NCBI GenBank assembly: GCA_027483465.1
Contig: JAIXUQ010000031.1
Span: 62,001 to 126,000, forward strand
DNA from: Sphingomonadales bacterium
GTDB lineage: Bacteria; Pseudomonadota; Alphaproteobacteria; Sphingomonadales; Sphingomonadaceae
Length of the DNA: 64,000 nucleotides
Direction of reading: 5' to 3'
Below the pieces are notes generated by a model. That model saw only the letters and a program-made list of their open reading frames with translations, was not told the DNA's origin and did not search any database. Shown piece by piece: positions 28,868 through 36,788 of this stretch. Positions within the stretch are counted from its first letter, which is position 1. Every line of letters begins with the position of its first letter. Both the position numbers and the translations under genes were made by a program.

Positions 28868-30084
28868 CCGTCGCCACGGCCTCGGCAATGCTCGACCTGA
28901 AGGGCGATTTCCCCGGCCTGGCCGGCGATTGGGCCTATCTCGACACGGCGGCCACCGCCCAGAAGCCGCAGGCGGTGATCGATGCCATCGCGCGCTGCTA
29001 TGGCCCCGATTATGCCACCGTGCACCGCGGCGTCTATGAACGCTCCGCCACCATGACATTGCGCTTTGAAGAGGCGCGGGCGCGCGTGGCGCGCTTCATC
29101 GGGGCCGCCAGCCCGGATGAGGTGGTGTTCGTGCGCGGTGCCACCGAAGGCATCAACCTGGTCGCCAACAGCTGGGGCCAGCGCCTGCAGGCCGGGGACC
29201 GCATCCTGATTTCCGCGCTGGAGCATCACAGCAACATCGTGCCCTGGCAATTGCTGTGCGAACGTTCGGGCGCGGTGCTGGACGTGGCACCGATCACCGA
29301 TGATGGCCGCATCGACGAGGATGCGCTGATCGCCCTGATCCGGCCGGAAACGCGCCTGGTCAGCATCGCCCATGTCTCCAATGTGCTGGGCGGCACCGCC
29401 GATGTGCGCCGCATTGCCGATGCCGCCCACGCCATGGGCGCGCTGCTGCTGGTGGATGGCTGCCAGGCCGCGCCCCGGCTGGCGCTCGACATGGCGGCAT
29501 TGGGTTGTGATTTCTATGTGTTGTCCGGCCACAAGCTTTATGGCCCCACCGGCATCGGCGTGCTGTGGGCGCGGGCGGCGATCCTCGATTCGATGCCGCC
29601 CTGGCAGGGTGGCGGTGCGATGATCGAAACGGTGACGTTCGAACGCACCAGCTATGCCCCGCCGCCGGGCCGCTTTGAGGCCGGCACGCCCCACATCGAA
29701 GGCGTGATCGGGCTGGCCGCCGCCATCGATTATGTGGAGGCGATCGGGCTGGACCGCATCCATGCCCACGAGGCGGCGCTGGTCCGCGCGGCGCGCAGCG
29801 CGCTGCAGGGCATCAACAGCCTGACGTTGCTGGGGCCGGACGACAGCGCCGGCATCATCAGCTTCACCATGGCCGGCGTGCATCCGCACGATATCGGCAC
29901 CATCCTGGACGAAGCCGGCGTGGCCATCCGGGCCGGCCATCATTGCGCCCAGCCGCTGATGCAGCGCCTGGGCGTGCCGGCCACCGCGCGCGCCAGCTTT
30001 GGCCTTTATTCCAGCCAGCGCGACGTGGAACGGCTGGTGGCCGGCCTCACCCGGGTTTCCCGCATCTTTGGGAGTGCAGCATGA
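28864..30084 (+). CDS. sufS: cysteine desulfurase SufS
   Basis: YLDTAATAQKPQAVIDAI, HHSNIVPWQLL, LSGHKLYGPTGIGVLW, RAGHHCAQPLMQRLG. Confidence 0.97.
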   Translation: MTVATASAMLDLKGDFPGLAGDWAYLDTAATAQKPQAVIDAIARCYGPDYATVHRGVYERSATMTLRFEEARARVARFIGAASPDEVVFVRGATEGINLVANSWGQRLQAGDRILISALEHHSNIVPWQLLCERSGAVLDVAPITDDGRIDEDALIALIRPETRLVSIAHVSNVLGGTADVRRIADAAHAMGALLLVDGCQAAPRLALDMAALGCDFYVLSGHKLYGPTGIGVLWARAAILDSMPPWQGGGAMIETVTFERTSYAPPPGRFEAGTPHIEGVIGLAAAIDYVEAIGLDRIHAHEAALVRAARSALQGINSLTLLGPDDSAGIISFTMAGVHPHDIGTILDEAGVAIRAGHHCAQPLMQRLGVPATARASFGLYSSQRDVERLVAGLTRVSRIFGSAA

Positions 30085-30560
30085 CCGAACGGGCATTCGA
30101 GATCGAGGAAGTGAGCGAGGCCAAGCCGGTGGCGAAGGCGCCGCCGCTGCGCGCCCTGGCCGAAGCCGAGGCGGGGGCGGACGCGGGGCCGCGCCAGCCG
30201 GATTATCTTGACGGGTTCCTGAAGCAGAAGCCCGAACCGGTGGCCCCGGAAGCCCCCGGCGGCGATCTGCACGACGAGGTGATCGCCGCCCTGCGCCAGA
30301 TCCACGATCCGGAAATCCCGGTGAACATCTACGATCTGGGCCTGATCTATGGCGTGGAGATCGTGGGCGGCCACGCCACGGTGACGATGACGCTGACCAC
30401 GCCGCATTGCCCGGTGGCCGAATCGATGCCGGGCGAAGTGGAAATCCGCGTGTGCGCCGTGCCCGGCATCCAGAGCTGCGATGTCGCCCTGGTGTGGGAC
30501 CCGCCGTGGGATCCGGGCAAGATGAGCGACGAGGCCCGGCTGGAAATGGGGATGTTGTGA
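30081..30560 (+). CDS. sufT: SUF system DUF59/MIP18-family protein (SufT-like)
   Basis: VIAALRQIHDPEIPVNIYDLGLIYGVEI...TTPHCPVAESMPGEVE. Confidence 0.9.
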   Translation: MTERAFEIEEVSEAKPVAKAPPLRALAEAEAGADAGPRQPDYLDGFLKQKPEPVAPEAPGGDLHDEVIAALRQIHDPEIPVNIYDLGLIYGVEIVGGHATVTMTLTTPHCPVAESMPGEVEIRVCAVPGIQSCDVALVWDPPWDPGKMSDEARLEMGML

Positions 30561-30922
30561 TGGAACAGACCACCACCCTGCGCCGCCCGCGCCCGGCGCC
30601 ATTGACCGTGACCGAGAACGGCGCCCGGCGCATTGCCGAAATCCTGGCCCAGGCCCCGGCCGATGCGGTGGGCGTGCGCCTTTCCACCCCGCGCCGCGGC
30701 TGTTCGGGCCTGGCCTATGATCTGGCCTATGTGACGGCGGCCAAGCCCGGCGATGAGCGCATCGACACGCCCGGCGGCACCTTGTTCATCGATGGCGGCA
30801 GCCTGATGTATCTGATCGGCAGCACGATGGACTGGCGCGAGGATGATTTCACCGCCGGCTTCGTGTTCAACAATCCCAATGCCAAGGGCTCGTGCGGTTG
30901 CGGGGAAAGCTTCACGGTGTAA
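30560..30922 (+). CDS. sufA: A-type Fe-S carrier (SufA/HesB/IscA)
   Basis: LTVTENGARRIAEIL...RGCSGLAYDL...NPNAKGSCGCGESF, three conserved Cys. Confidence 0.95.
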   Translation: MEQTTTLRRPRPAPLTVTENGARRIAEILAQAPADAVGVRLSTPRRGCSGLAYDLAYVTAAKPGDERIDTPGGTLFIDGGSLMYLIGSTMDWREDDFTAGFVFNNPNAKGSCGCGESFTV

Positions 30923-30981
30923 GCCCCCGCGACACCGGCACAACTGCCCAGCGGCGGGCCGGCCTTCTATGAGCGCCGGCC

Positions 30982-32190
30982 ATGCGCTTTCCCCTCACCC
31001 GCGATGCGGCTTTGGCCCGCCTCAACGAGTTCGTGCCGCTGGCCGGCCGCGCCTATGCCGCGCGGCGCAACCATGATGGCGGGCCGGATGGCCGGGCCAC
31101 CACCTCGCTGCTGTCGCCGGCCATCCGCCGCCGGCTGGTGAGCGAGGCCGAAGTGGCGGCCGCCGCTGTGGCTGCCCATGGCTTTGGGGCTGCGGAGAAA
31201 TTCGTGCAGGAGGTGTGCTGGCGCACCTATTGGGTGGGCTGGCTCAACCAGCGGCCGGAGATCTGGACGCGCTGGCAGGCCGATGTGGTGCGCATGGAGG
31301 CGATGCTGGCCGAGGATGGCAAGTGGCAGCGCCGCTACCAGCAGGCCATGGCCGGGCAGACCGGGATCGACTGTTTCGATGCCTGGGTAGCCGAATTGCA
31401 GCAGACCGGCTGGCTGCACAATCATGTGCGGATGAGCTTTGCCAGCATCTGGTGCTTCACCCTGCGCCTGCCCTGGCAACTGGGCGCGGCCTTCTTCCAT
31501 CGCCATCTCCTTGATGCCTGCCCGGCCAGCAACACGCTGGGCTGGCGCTGGGTGGTGGGGCTGCAAACGGCGGGCAAGACCTATCTGGCGCGCGCCGATC
31601 TGATCCGCGACCTTTCGGGCGGGCGCTTCCGGGTGGAGGCGCCGCTGGCCCGCGAGGCGGCGCCGTGGCCGGCTGACGTGGTTCCGCCGCCGATCCCGCC
31701 GGCACCCGCGATGCGCGCCGATCCGGCCCTGCGCACCGGGCTGTTCGTCACCTCGGAAGACCTTGGCCTGGAAACCCTGCCGCTGCCGGCCAGCCCGGTG
31801 GCGCTGGCGGCCACCAGCGGCATCGGCGGCGCGCCGGCGGCGCTGAAGCGGCACGTGGCGGATGCCATGCTGGCCGATGGGGTGGACCGCGCCGCCGCCC
31901 GGCTGGGGCTGGCACCGGAGCGGCTGGACGAGGCGGATGCGGTGGACGCCATGCGGGCCTGGGCGGCGCGCCACCGCCTGGGCCAGATCATCACCGCCGA
32001 TGCGCCGGTGGGCCCGGTGAAGGACCGGCTGGACGCGCTGGCCCCGGCGCTGGCCGGCGACGGCGTGCGCCTGGTGCGGTTGCGGCGGGCGTGGGACGAT
32101 GTGGCCTGGCCGCACGCCAAGAAGGGCTTCTTCCCGTTCAAGGCGGCGATTCCGAAACTTCTGGCCTTGCCGCCCACCGCTCTGGCATGA
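30982..32190 (+). CDS. photolyase/cryptochrome-like FAD-binding protein with C-terminal alpha/beta domain
   Basis: FAD-binding domain is N-terminal (FVQEVCWRTYWVGWL..., HNHVRMSFASIWCFTLRLPWQLGAAFFHRHLLDACPASNTLGWRWVVG), followed by ~160 aa of alpha/beta-like sequence. Confidence 0.8.
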   Translation: MRFPLTRDAALARLNEFVPLAGRAYAARRNHDGGPDGRATTSLLSPAIRRRLVSEAEVAAAAVAAHGFGAAEKFVQEVCWRTYWVGWLNQRPEIWTRWQADVVRMEAMLAEDGKWQRRYQQAMAGQTGIDCFDAWVAELQQTGWLHNHVRMSFASIWCFTLRLPWQLGAAFFHRHLLDACPASNTLGWRWVVGLQTAGKTYLARADLIRDLSGGRFRVEAPLAREAAPWPADVVPPPIPPAPAMRADPALRTGLFVTSEDLGLETLPLPASPVALAATSGIGGAPAALKRHVADAMLADGVDRAAARLGLAPERLDEADAVDAMRAWAARHRLGQIITADAPVGPVKDRLDALAPALAGDGVRLVRLRRAWDDVAWPHAKKGFFPFKAAIPKLLALPPTALA

Positions 32191-32197
32191 ACGGCGG

Positions 32198-32419
32198 ATG
32201 CGCGCGCCTCTTCTCCTCCTTCCCCTTGTGCTTGGCGGCTGCAGTGTCGCCAAGGCGGTGATTTCGGTGCCGATCAAGGCCGGCGAGGTGGTGGTTGACG
32301 CCACCACCGAGAGCCAGGAGGAGGCCGATGCCAAGCGTGGCCGCGCTGCCCGCAAGGCCGAGGAACAGGCGGAGAAGGACCGCAAGCGCGCGGAAAAGGC
32401 CGCGCGCGCCCCGCGTTGA
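32198..32419 (+). CDS. small lipoprotein with charged coiled coil
   Basis: MRAPLLLLPLVLGGCSVAKAVISVPIKAGEVVVDATTESQEEADAKRGRAARKAEEQAEKDRKRAEKAARAPR. Confidence 0.75.
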   Translation: MRAPLLLLPLVLGGCSVAKAVISVPIKAGEVVVDATTESQEEADAKRGRAARKAEEQAEKDRKRAEKAARAPR

Positions 32420-33750
32420 TGGCCGGCACCCGCGAATTCGGCGGCCATCCGGCCGGCCTGGCGATCGTGACGGTGGCCGAGGGCGTGCAGGCCGCCGGCG
32501 TCTATGGCGTGCAGTCGCTGCTCATCCTCTACATGGCCAATGCGCTGTTCACGCCGGCAATGCTGGCTGACGTCGGCGGCTTTGCGGCCTGGCGCGGCCT
32601 GCTCGAAGGGCTGTTCGGGCCGATGAGCCTGCAGGCGCTGAGCACGCAGACGATGGGGCTGTATCTGGGGCTGTTCTTCCTCACCCCGCTGCTCGGCGGC
32701 TGGCTGGGGGACCGGGTCTGGGGCGCGCGGCTCACCTGCATCATCGGGGCGGTGCTGGCCACGGCGGGCATGGTGATGATCATCCTGCCGGCCAGCTTCC
32801 TGCCCGGCCTGCTGGTTTCCGCGCTGGGGGCCGGGGCGCTGCGCTGCAACCTCAACGCCCAGACCGGGCATCTTTATGCCCGCGATGATGGCCGCCGCGA
32901 TGCCGCCTTCTCGATCCTGGCCGCCGGGCTCAACACCGGGGCCTTTCTGGGCCCGCTGCTGATCGGCGCGCTGGGGGAGCGGGTGAACTGGCAATGGGGC
33001 TTTGCCGTGGCCAGCGGCTGCATGGGGCTGGCGGCGCTCACCCTGCTGGCCGCCAATGGCCTGATGCCGCCCGATACGCCGCCGGCGGCGCGGCGCAGTG
33101 CCCGGCTGCACCCCGGCGATGGCCGCACCATTGCGGCGCTGCTGGCGGTGATGCTGCTCACCAGCCTGTTCTGGCTGGCGCAAAGCCAGGTGTGGAATGT
33201 CTATGCGCTGTGGGGCCGCGACCATCTTGACCGGCTGGTGCTGGGCTTCGAGGTGCCCGTCACCTGGCTGCAGGCCTTTGACAGTCTGGCCCCCATCCTG
33301 GCGGTGCCGCCGGTGCTGGCGCTGTGGAAACGCCAGGCCGCGCGCGGGGCGGTGCCGGGCGAACTGGGCAAGATCGGCATCGGCATGGCGCTGATGGGCG
33401 GCGCATTCGTCTGGCTGGCGCTGGGCAGCGGACTGCTGCTGGGCGAGGCGCAAACGCCGATCCTGTGGGCGGCCCTGTTCCACCTCATCCTCAACACCGG
33501 CTGGCTCTATCTGGTGCCCACGGTCAACGCGCTGTTCTCGCGCTGTGCGCCGGTGGCGGTGACCGGGGTGATGCTGGGCGTGGTGCAGCTGGCGGTGTTT
33601 CTGGGCAGCACCGCTTCGGGCTGGCTGGGGCGCTATTATGAAACCATGGCCGGCCCGGCCTTCTGGTTGCTGCACGCCGCCTTTCCGCTGGCCGGGGCGG
33701 CGATCATGTGGGCGGTGCGCGGCCGGCTGGGGGCGGTCCTCAGGCTGTGA
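32416..33750 (+). CDS. POT/PTR-family peptide MFS transporter
   Basis: VTVAEGVQAAGVYGVQSLLILYM..., LTPLLGGWLGDRVWGARLTCIIGA (POT signature-like). Confidence 0.82.
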   Translation: MMAGTREFGGHPAGLAIVTVAEGVQAAGVYGVQSLLILYMANALFTPAMLADVGGFAAWRGLLEGLFGPMSLQALSTQTMGLYLGLFFLTPLLGGWLGDRVWGARLTCIIGAVLATAGMVMIILPASFLPGLLVSALGAGALRCNLNAQTGHLYARDDGRRDAAFSILAAGLNTGAFLGPLLIGALGERVNWQWGFAVASGCMGLAALTLLAANGLMPPDTPPAARRSARLHPGDGRTIAALLAVMLLTSLFWLAQSQVWNVYALWGRDHLDRLVLGFEVPVTWLQAFDSLAPILAVPPVLALWKRQAARGAVPGELGKIGIGMALMGGAFVWLALGSGLLLGEAQTPILWAALFHLILNTGWLYLVPTVNALFSRCAPVAVTGVMLGVVQLAVFLGSTASGWLGRYYETMAGPAFWLLHAAFPLAGAAIMWAVRGRLGAVLRL

Positions 33751-33752
33751 CC

Positions 33753-33786
33753 AACAAAATGGGGGCTGATGTTGCCATCAGCCCCC
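33753..33786 (-). terminator. intrinsic terminator-like hairpin (minus strand)
   Basis: GGGGGCTGATG-GCAA-CATCAGCCCCC followed by ATTTTGTT on the minus strand. Confidence 0.7.
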
Positions 33787-34500
33787 ACTGTGTCGTGCCA
33801 TTCGCTTCGGTCGGCGCCTGCGCTCACAGCTTCGTCAGCTGGAGCTGCGGCGGCTGGCCTTACGCGAGGTCGCGGCACTTGTTCGCATCCGGTGGTGGGA
33901 TGGCCGGTGAAAGCCATCTCGCCACCGTTGCCGGACCATTGCGCTCCGCTCGCCCGCCTGTTTTCCGCTGGCTTCAGGCGCCTTGCCGGGCCTGTTGCCT
34001 TGGGTGGCCTTGCCGTTGCCGGCTGCGTCACCCGTTTCGGTCATCACCGCCCTGGCCTGCGCCGGTGGGGCTGGTGGTGCGATCGGGCCTGGTGGCCCTT
34101 CCGCCGGCTCGCTTGCCCGGATCCGTTTCGCCCGCCGATTCCGGGGCACAGGGCCCAGGCATCCTTGGATTGTTCGCATCCGTCTGGCGCTGCCGCCGGT
34201 TCCGGCGCTGCCCGGTGTCCGTTGCCTGGTGGCAGGTTGCCCTGCCGCTTTGGCGCTGGTCACTGGCGTTTCGCCGCTGGGTTGACGCTCCGTCCCGGTG
34301 GCGATGGCCCGGTTTTCACCGGGCGGTCACCATGCTCCGGGCTGGCCTTCCAACCCCACCAATCTCCGGTTCCGAATTCCCTGCAATTACGCGGGATCAT
34401 CTCCAGTAACTGGCGGTAACCGCTTCATTTCCTTTGGCATTTCTGCCGCCGTCAATTCCCGGCTACAGATGGATGGTCTCACCGTTCGGGTGAGTCGTCA
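33756..34500 (-). ncRNA. candidate long structured non-coding RNA (unassigned)
   Basis: No convincing conserved protein in any frame; purine-rich minus strand with several hairpins closed by GNRA-like loops and a 3'-proximal terminator-like hairpin (33761-33786). The 5' end is not defined. Confidence 0.4.
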
Positions 34501-34524
34501 AAATGAAATATTTGCCATGGGGCC

Positions 34525-34533
34525 TGTGGATAA
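34525..34533. promoter_or_regulatory. perfect DnaA-box-like 9-mer (TGTGGATAA / TTATCCACA) within a 9-bp tandem repeat
   Basis: tgtggataacggggataacggggatgg at 34525-34551. Confidence 0.5.
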
Positions 34534-34595
34534 CGGGGATAACGGGGATGGAATCGCCCGCCCCGCCCCGATCAGGCCGAATCCCGGGCCAAGGC

Positions 34596-35381
34596 TCAGG
34601 CCGCTGTCCAGCCGCCATCCATGCTGATATTGGCCCCGGTGATCTGGCTGGCGGCGTCGCTGCACAGGAACAGCGCGGTTTGCGCCACTTGGCTTACCGT
34701 CACGAACTGGCGGGTGGGCTGGGCCTTCAACAGCACATCCTCGATCACCTGTTCCCGGCTCAGGCCGCGGGCGGCCATCGTGTCGGGGATCTGCCGTTCC
34801 ACCAGCGGCGTCCACACATAGCCGGGCGAGATGCAGTTCACCGTCACGCCATGGGTTGCCACCTCAAGCGCCACCGATTTGGTGAAGCCGGCCAGCCCGT
34901 GCTTGGCCGCGACATAGGCCGATTTGAACGGCGAGGCGACCAGGCTGTGGGCCGAGGCGGTGTTGATGATGCGGCCCCAGCCGGCGGCCTTCATGCCCGG
35001 CACCGCGAGGCGCGTGGTGTGGAAGGCGCTGCTCAGATTGATGGCCAGGATGGCATCCCATTTCGCCGCCGGAAACTCCTCCACCGGCGCCACAAACTGG
35101 ATGCCGGCGTTGTTGACCAGGATGTCCACCCCGCCCAGTTCCGCGATCGCCGTGGCCATCATGGCTTCGATCTCGTCGGGCCGGCTCATGTCGGCGCCGT
35201 GATGGAGGGCGCCGCCGGCCTCGGCCCGCGCCGCGGCGATCTGATCGGCATCGCCAAAGCCGTTGATCATCACCCGCGCCCCGGCCCCGGCCAGCGCCTT
35301 GGCAATGGCCAGCCCGATGCCGCTGGTGGCGCCCGTGATCAGCGCGCGCTTGCCCGCCAATGTCATCGGATCAGCCGTCAT
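34596..35381 (-). CDS. 3-hydroxybutyrate dehydrogenase
   Basis: ALITGATSGIGLAIAKALAGAGARVMINGFGDADQIAAARAE...NNAGIQFVAPVEEFPAAKWDAILAINLSSAFHTTR...YVAAKHGLAGFTKSVALE...CISPGYVWTPLVERQIPD. Confidence 0.9.
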   Translation of the reverse strand: MTADPMTLAGKRALITGATSGIGLAIAKALAGAGARVMINGFGDADQIAAARAEAGGALHHGADMSRPDEIEAMMATAIAELGGVDILVNNAGIQFVAPVEEFPAAKWDAILAINLSSAFHTTRLAVPGMKAAGWGRIINTASAHSLVASPFKSAYVAAKHGLAGFTKSVALEVATHGVTVNCISPGYVWTPLVERQIPDTMAARGLSREQVIEDVLLKAQPTRQFVTVSQVAQTALFLCSDAASQITGANISMDGGWTAA

Positions 35382-36565
35382 CAGATCAGCTCCACGGCCA
35401 TGGCGGTGGCCTCGCCGCCGCCGATGCACAGGGCGGCCACCCCGCGCCGCCCGCCCGTGCGTTCCAGCGCGGCGATGAGGGTGGAGAGGATGCGCGCGCC
35501 CGATGCGCCGATCGGATGGCCCAGCGCGCAGGCGCCGCCGTGGATGTTCAGCCGTTCGTGCGGAATGGCCAGATCATGCATGGCGATCATCGCCACGGCG
35601 GCGAACGCCTCGTTCACCTCGAACAGATCGACATCGGCCACGCTCCAGCCGGCCCGCCCCAAGCATTTGCGGATGGCCGGCACCGGGGCGGTGGTGAAGC
35701 GCGCCGGTTCGTGGGCATGGGCGGCGTGGGCCACCACGCGGGCCTTCGCATTGAGGCCCAGCGCGCTGGCCACGCTGGCGCGCGTCATCACCAGTGCGGC
35801 GGCGCCATCGCTGATCGAGGAGGCGTTGGCGGCGGTGATGGTGCCGTCCTTGGCAAAGGCCGGCTTCAGGCCGGGAATCTTGTCGATCCGGGCCTTGCCG
35901 GGCTGTTCATCGGTTTCCACCACCACGTCGCCACCGCGGCCCGGCACTGTCACCGGCACGATCTCCCCGGCAAAGGCGCCGGCGGCGATGGCGCGCTGGG
36001 CGCGTTCCAGGCTGGCGATGGCAAATTCGTCCTGCGCCTGGCGGCTGAACTGGTAATCGCGCGCCGCCTCCTCGGCAAAGCTGCCCATCAGCCGGCCGGG
36101 TTCATAGGCATCTTCCAGCCCATCCAGATACATGCTGTCCATAATCGAATCATGGCCGATGCGGGCACCGCCGCGATGCTTTTTCAGCAGATAGGGCGCA
36201 TTGGTCATGCTCTCCATGCCGCCGGCCACGATCACATCGGCACTGCCGGCGCTGAGCGCATCATGCGCCATGCAGGCGGCCTGCATGCCGCTGCCGCACA
36301 TCTTGTTCACCGTGGTGGCCTCCACCTGCAAGGGCAGGCCGGCACCCAGTGCGGCCTGGCGCGCCGGGGCCTGGCCCAGGCCGGCCGGCAGCACGCAGCC
36401 CATGAAGATCCGGTCAACCCGGTCCCCGGCCAGCCCGGCACGGGCCACCGCCGCCTGCACCGCGGCGGCCCCCAGCGCGGTGGCGGAAAGGCCCGCCAAT
36501 GCGCCCTGGAACGCCCCCATCGGCGTGCGGGCATGGGCGGCAATCAGCACGGGATCAGCGGTCAT
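35381..36565 (-). CDS. acetyl-CoA C-acetyltransferase (thiolase)
   Basis: NKMCGSGMQAACMAHDAL, NEAFAAVAMIA, NIHGGACALGHPIGASGARI. Confidence 0.95.
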   Translation of the reverse strand: MTADPVLIAAHARTPMGAFQGALAGLSATALGAAAVQAAVARAGLAGDRVDRIFMGCVLPAGLGQAPARQAALGAGLPLQVEATTVNKMCGSGMQAACMAHDALSAGSADVIVAGGMESMTNAPYLLKKHRGGARIGHDSIMDSMYLDGLEDAYEPGRLMGSFAEEAARDYQFSRQAQDEFAIASLERAQRAIAAGAFAGEIVPVTVPGRGGDVVVETDEQPGKARIDKIPGLKPAFAKDGTITAANASSISDGAAALVMTRASVASALGLNAKARVVAHAAHAHEPARFTTAPVPAIRKCLGRAGWSVADVDLFEVNEAFAAVAMIAMHDLAIPHERLNIHGGACALGHPIGASGARILSTLIAALERTGGRRGVAALCIGGGEATAMAVELI

Positions 36566-36788
36566 GGTCCGGAATATTCCCTCGTTGTGGCGCCGCCTTC
36601 CATAAGCGGGCCCGCCGCTGGAATCACGCGCTTTCGGCAACGGCCGCGCCGGCCGCTTTGCACCCTTGCCAGCCTGAGGTGGACGGGTTAGCTCTGGCAA
36701 AGATGAAAATTATCTTAAGCATGCTGTGGCGCGGCCCGGCGTGTCCGCCGCCGGCGGTGCCAGAACGCGCCGCCGGGGAGAGGCAGGC

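Noticed and set aside
30967-33675. 902-aa minus-strand ORF
   Set aside because: Antisense to the photolyase-like and POT genes; composition (R/Q/H/P/G-rich) typical of spurious antisense frames.
33769-34419. 216-aa plus-strand ORF in the candidate RNA interval
   Set aside because: Several frames on both strands are open, none with a recognisable family, and RNA-like hairpins fall throughout; not called as CDS.
33753-34500. Interpretation as RNase P RNA, tmRNA or SRP RNA
   Set aside because: No GAGGAAAGTCC-type RNase P core, no tmRNA tag or acceptor-like ends, and no SRP GGAAG/tetraloop core seen by eye.
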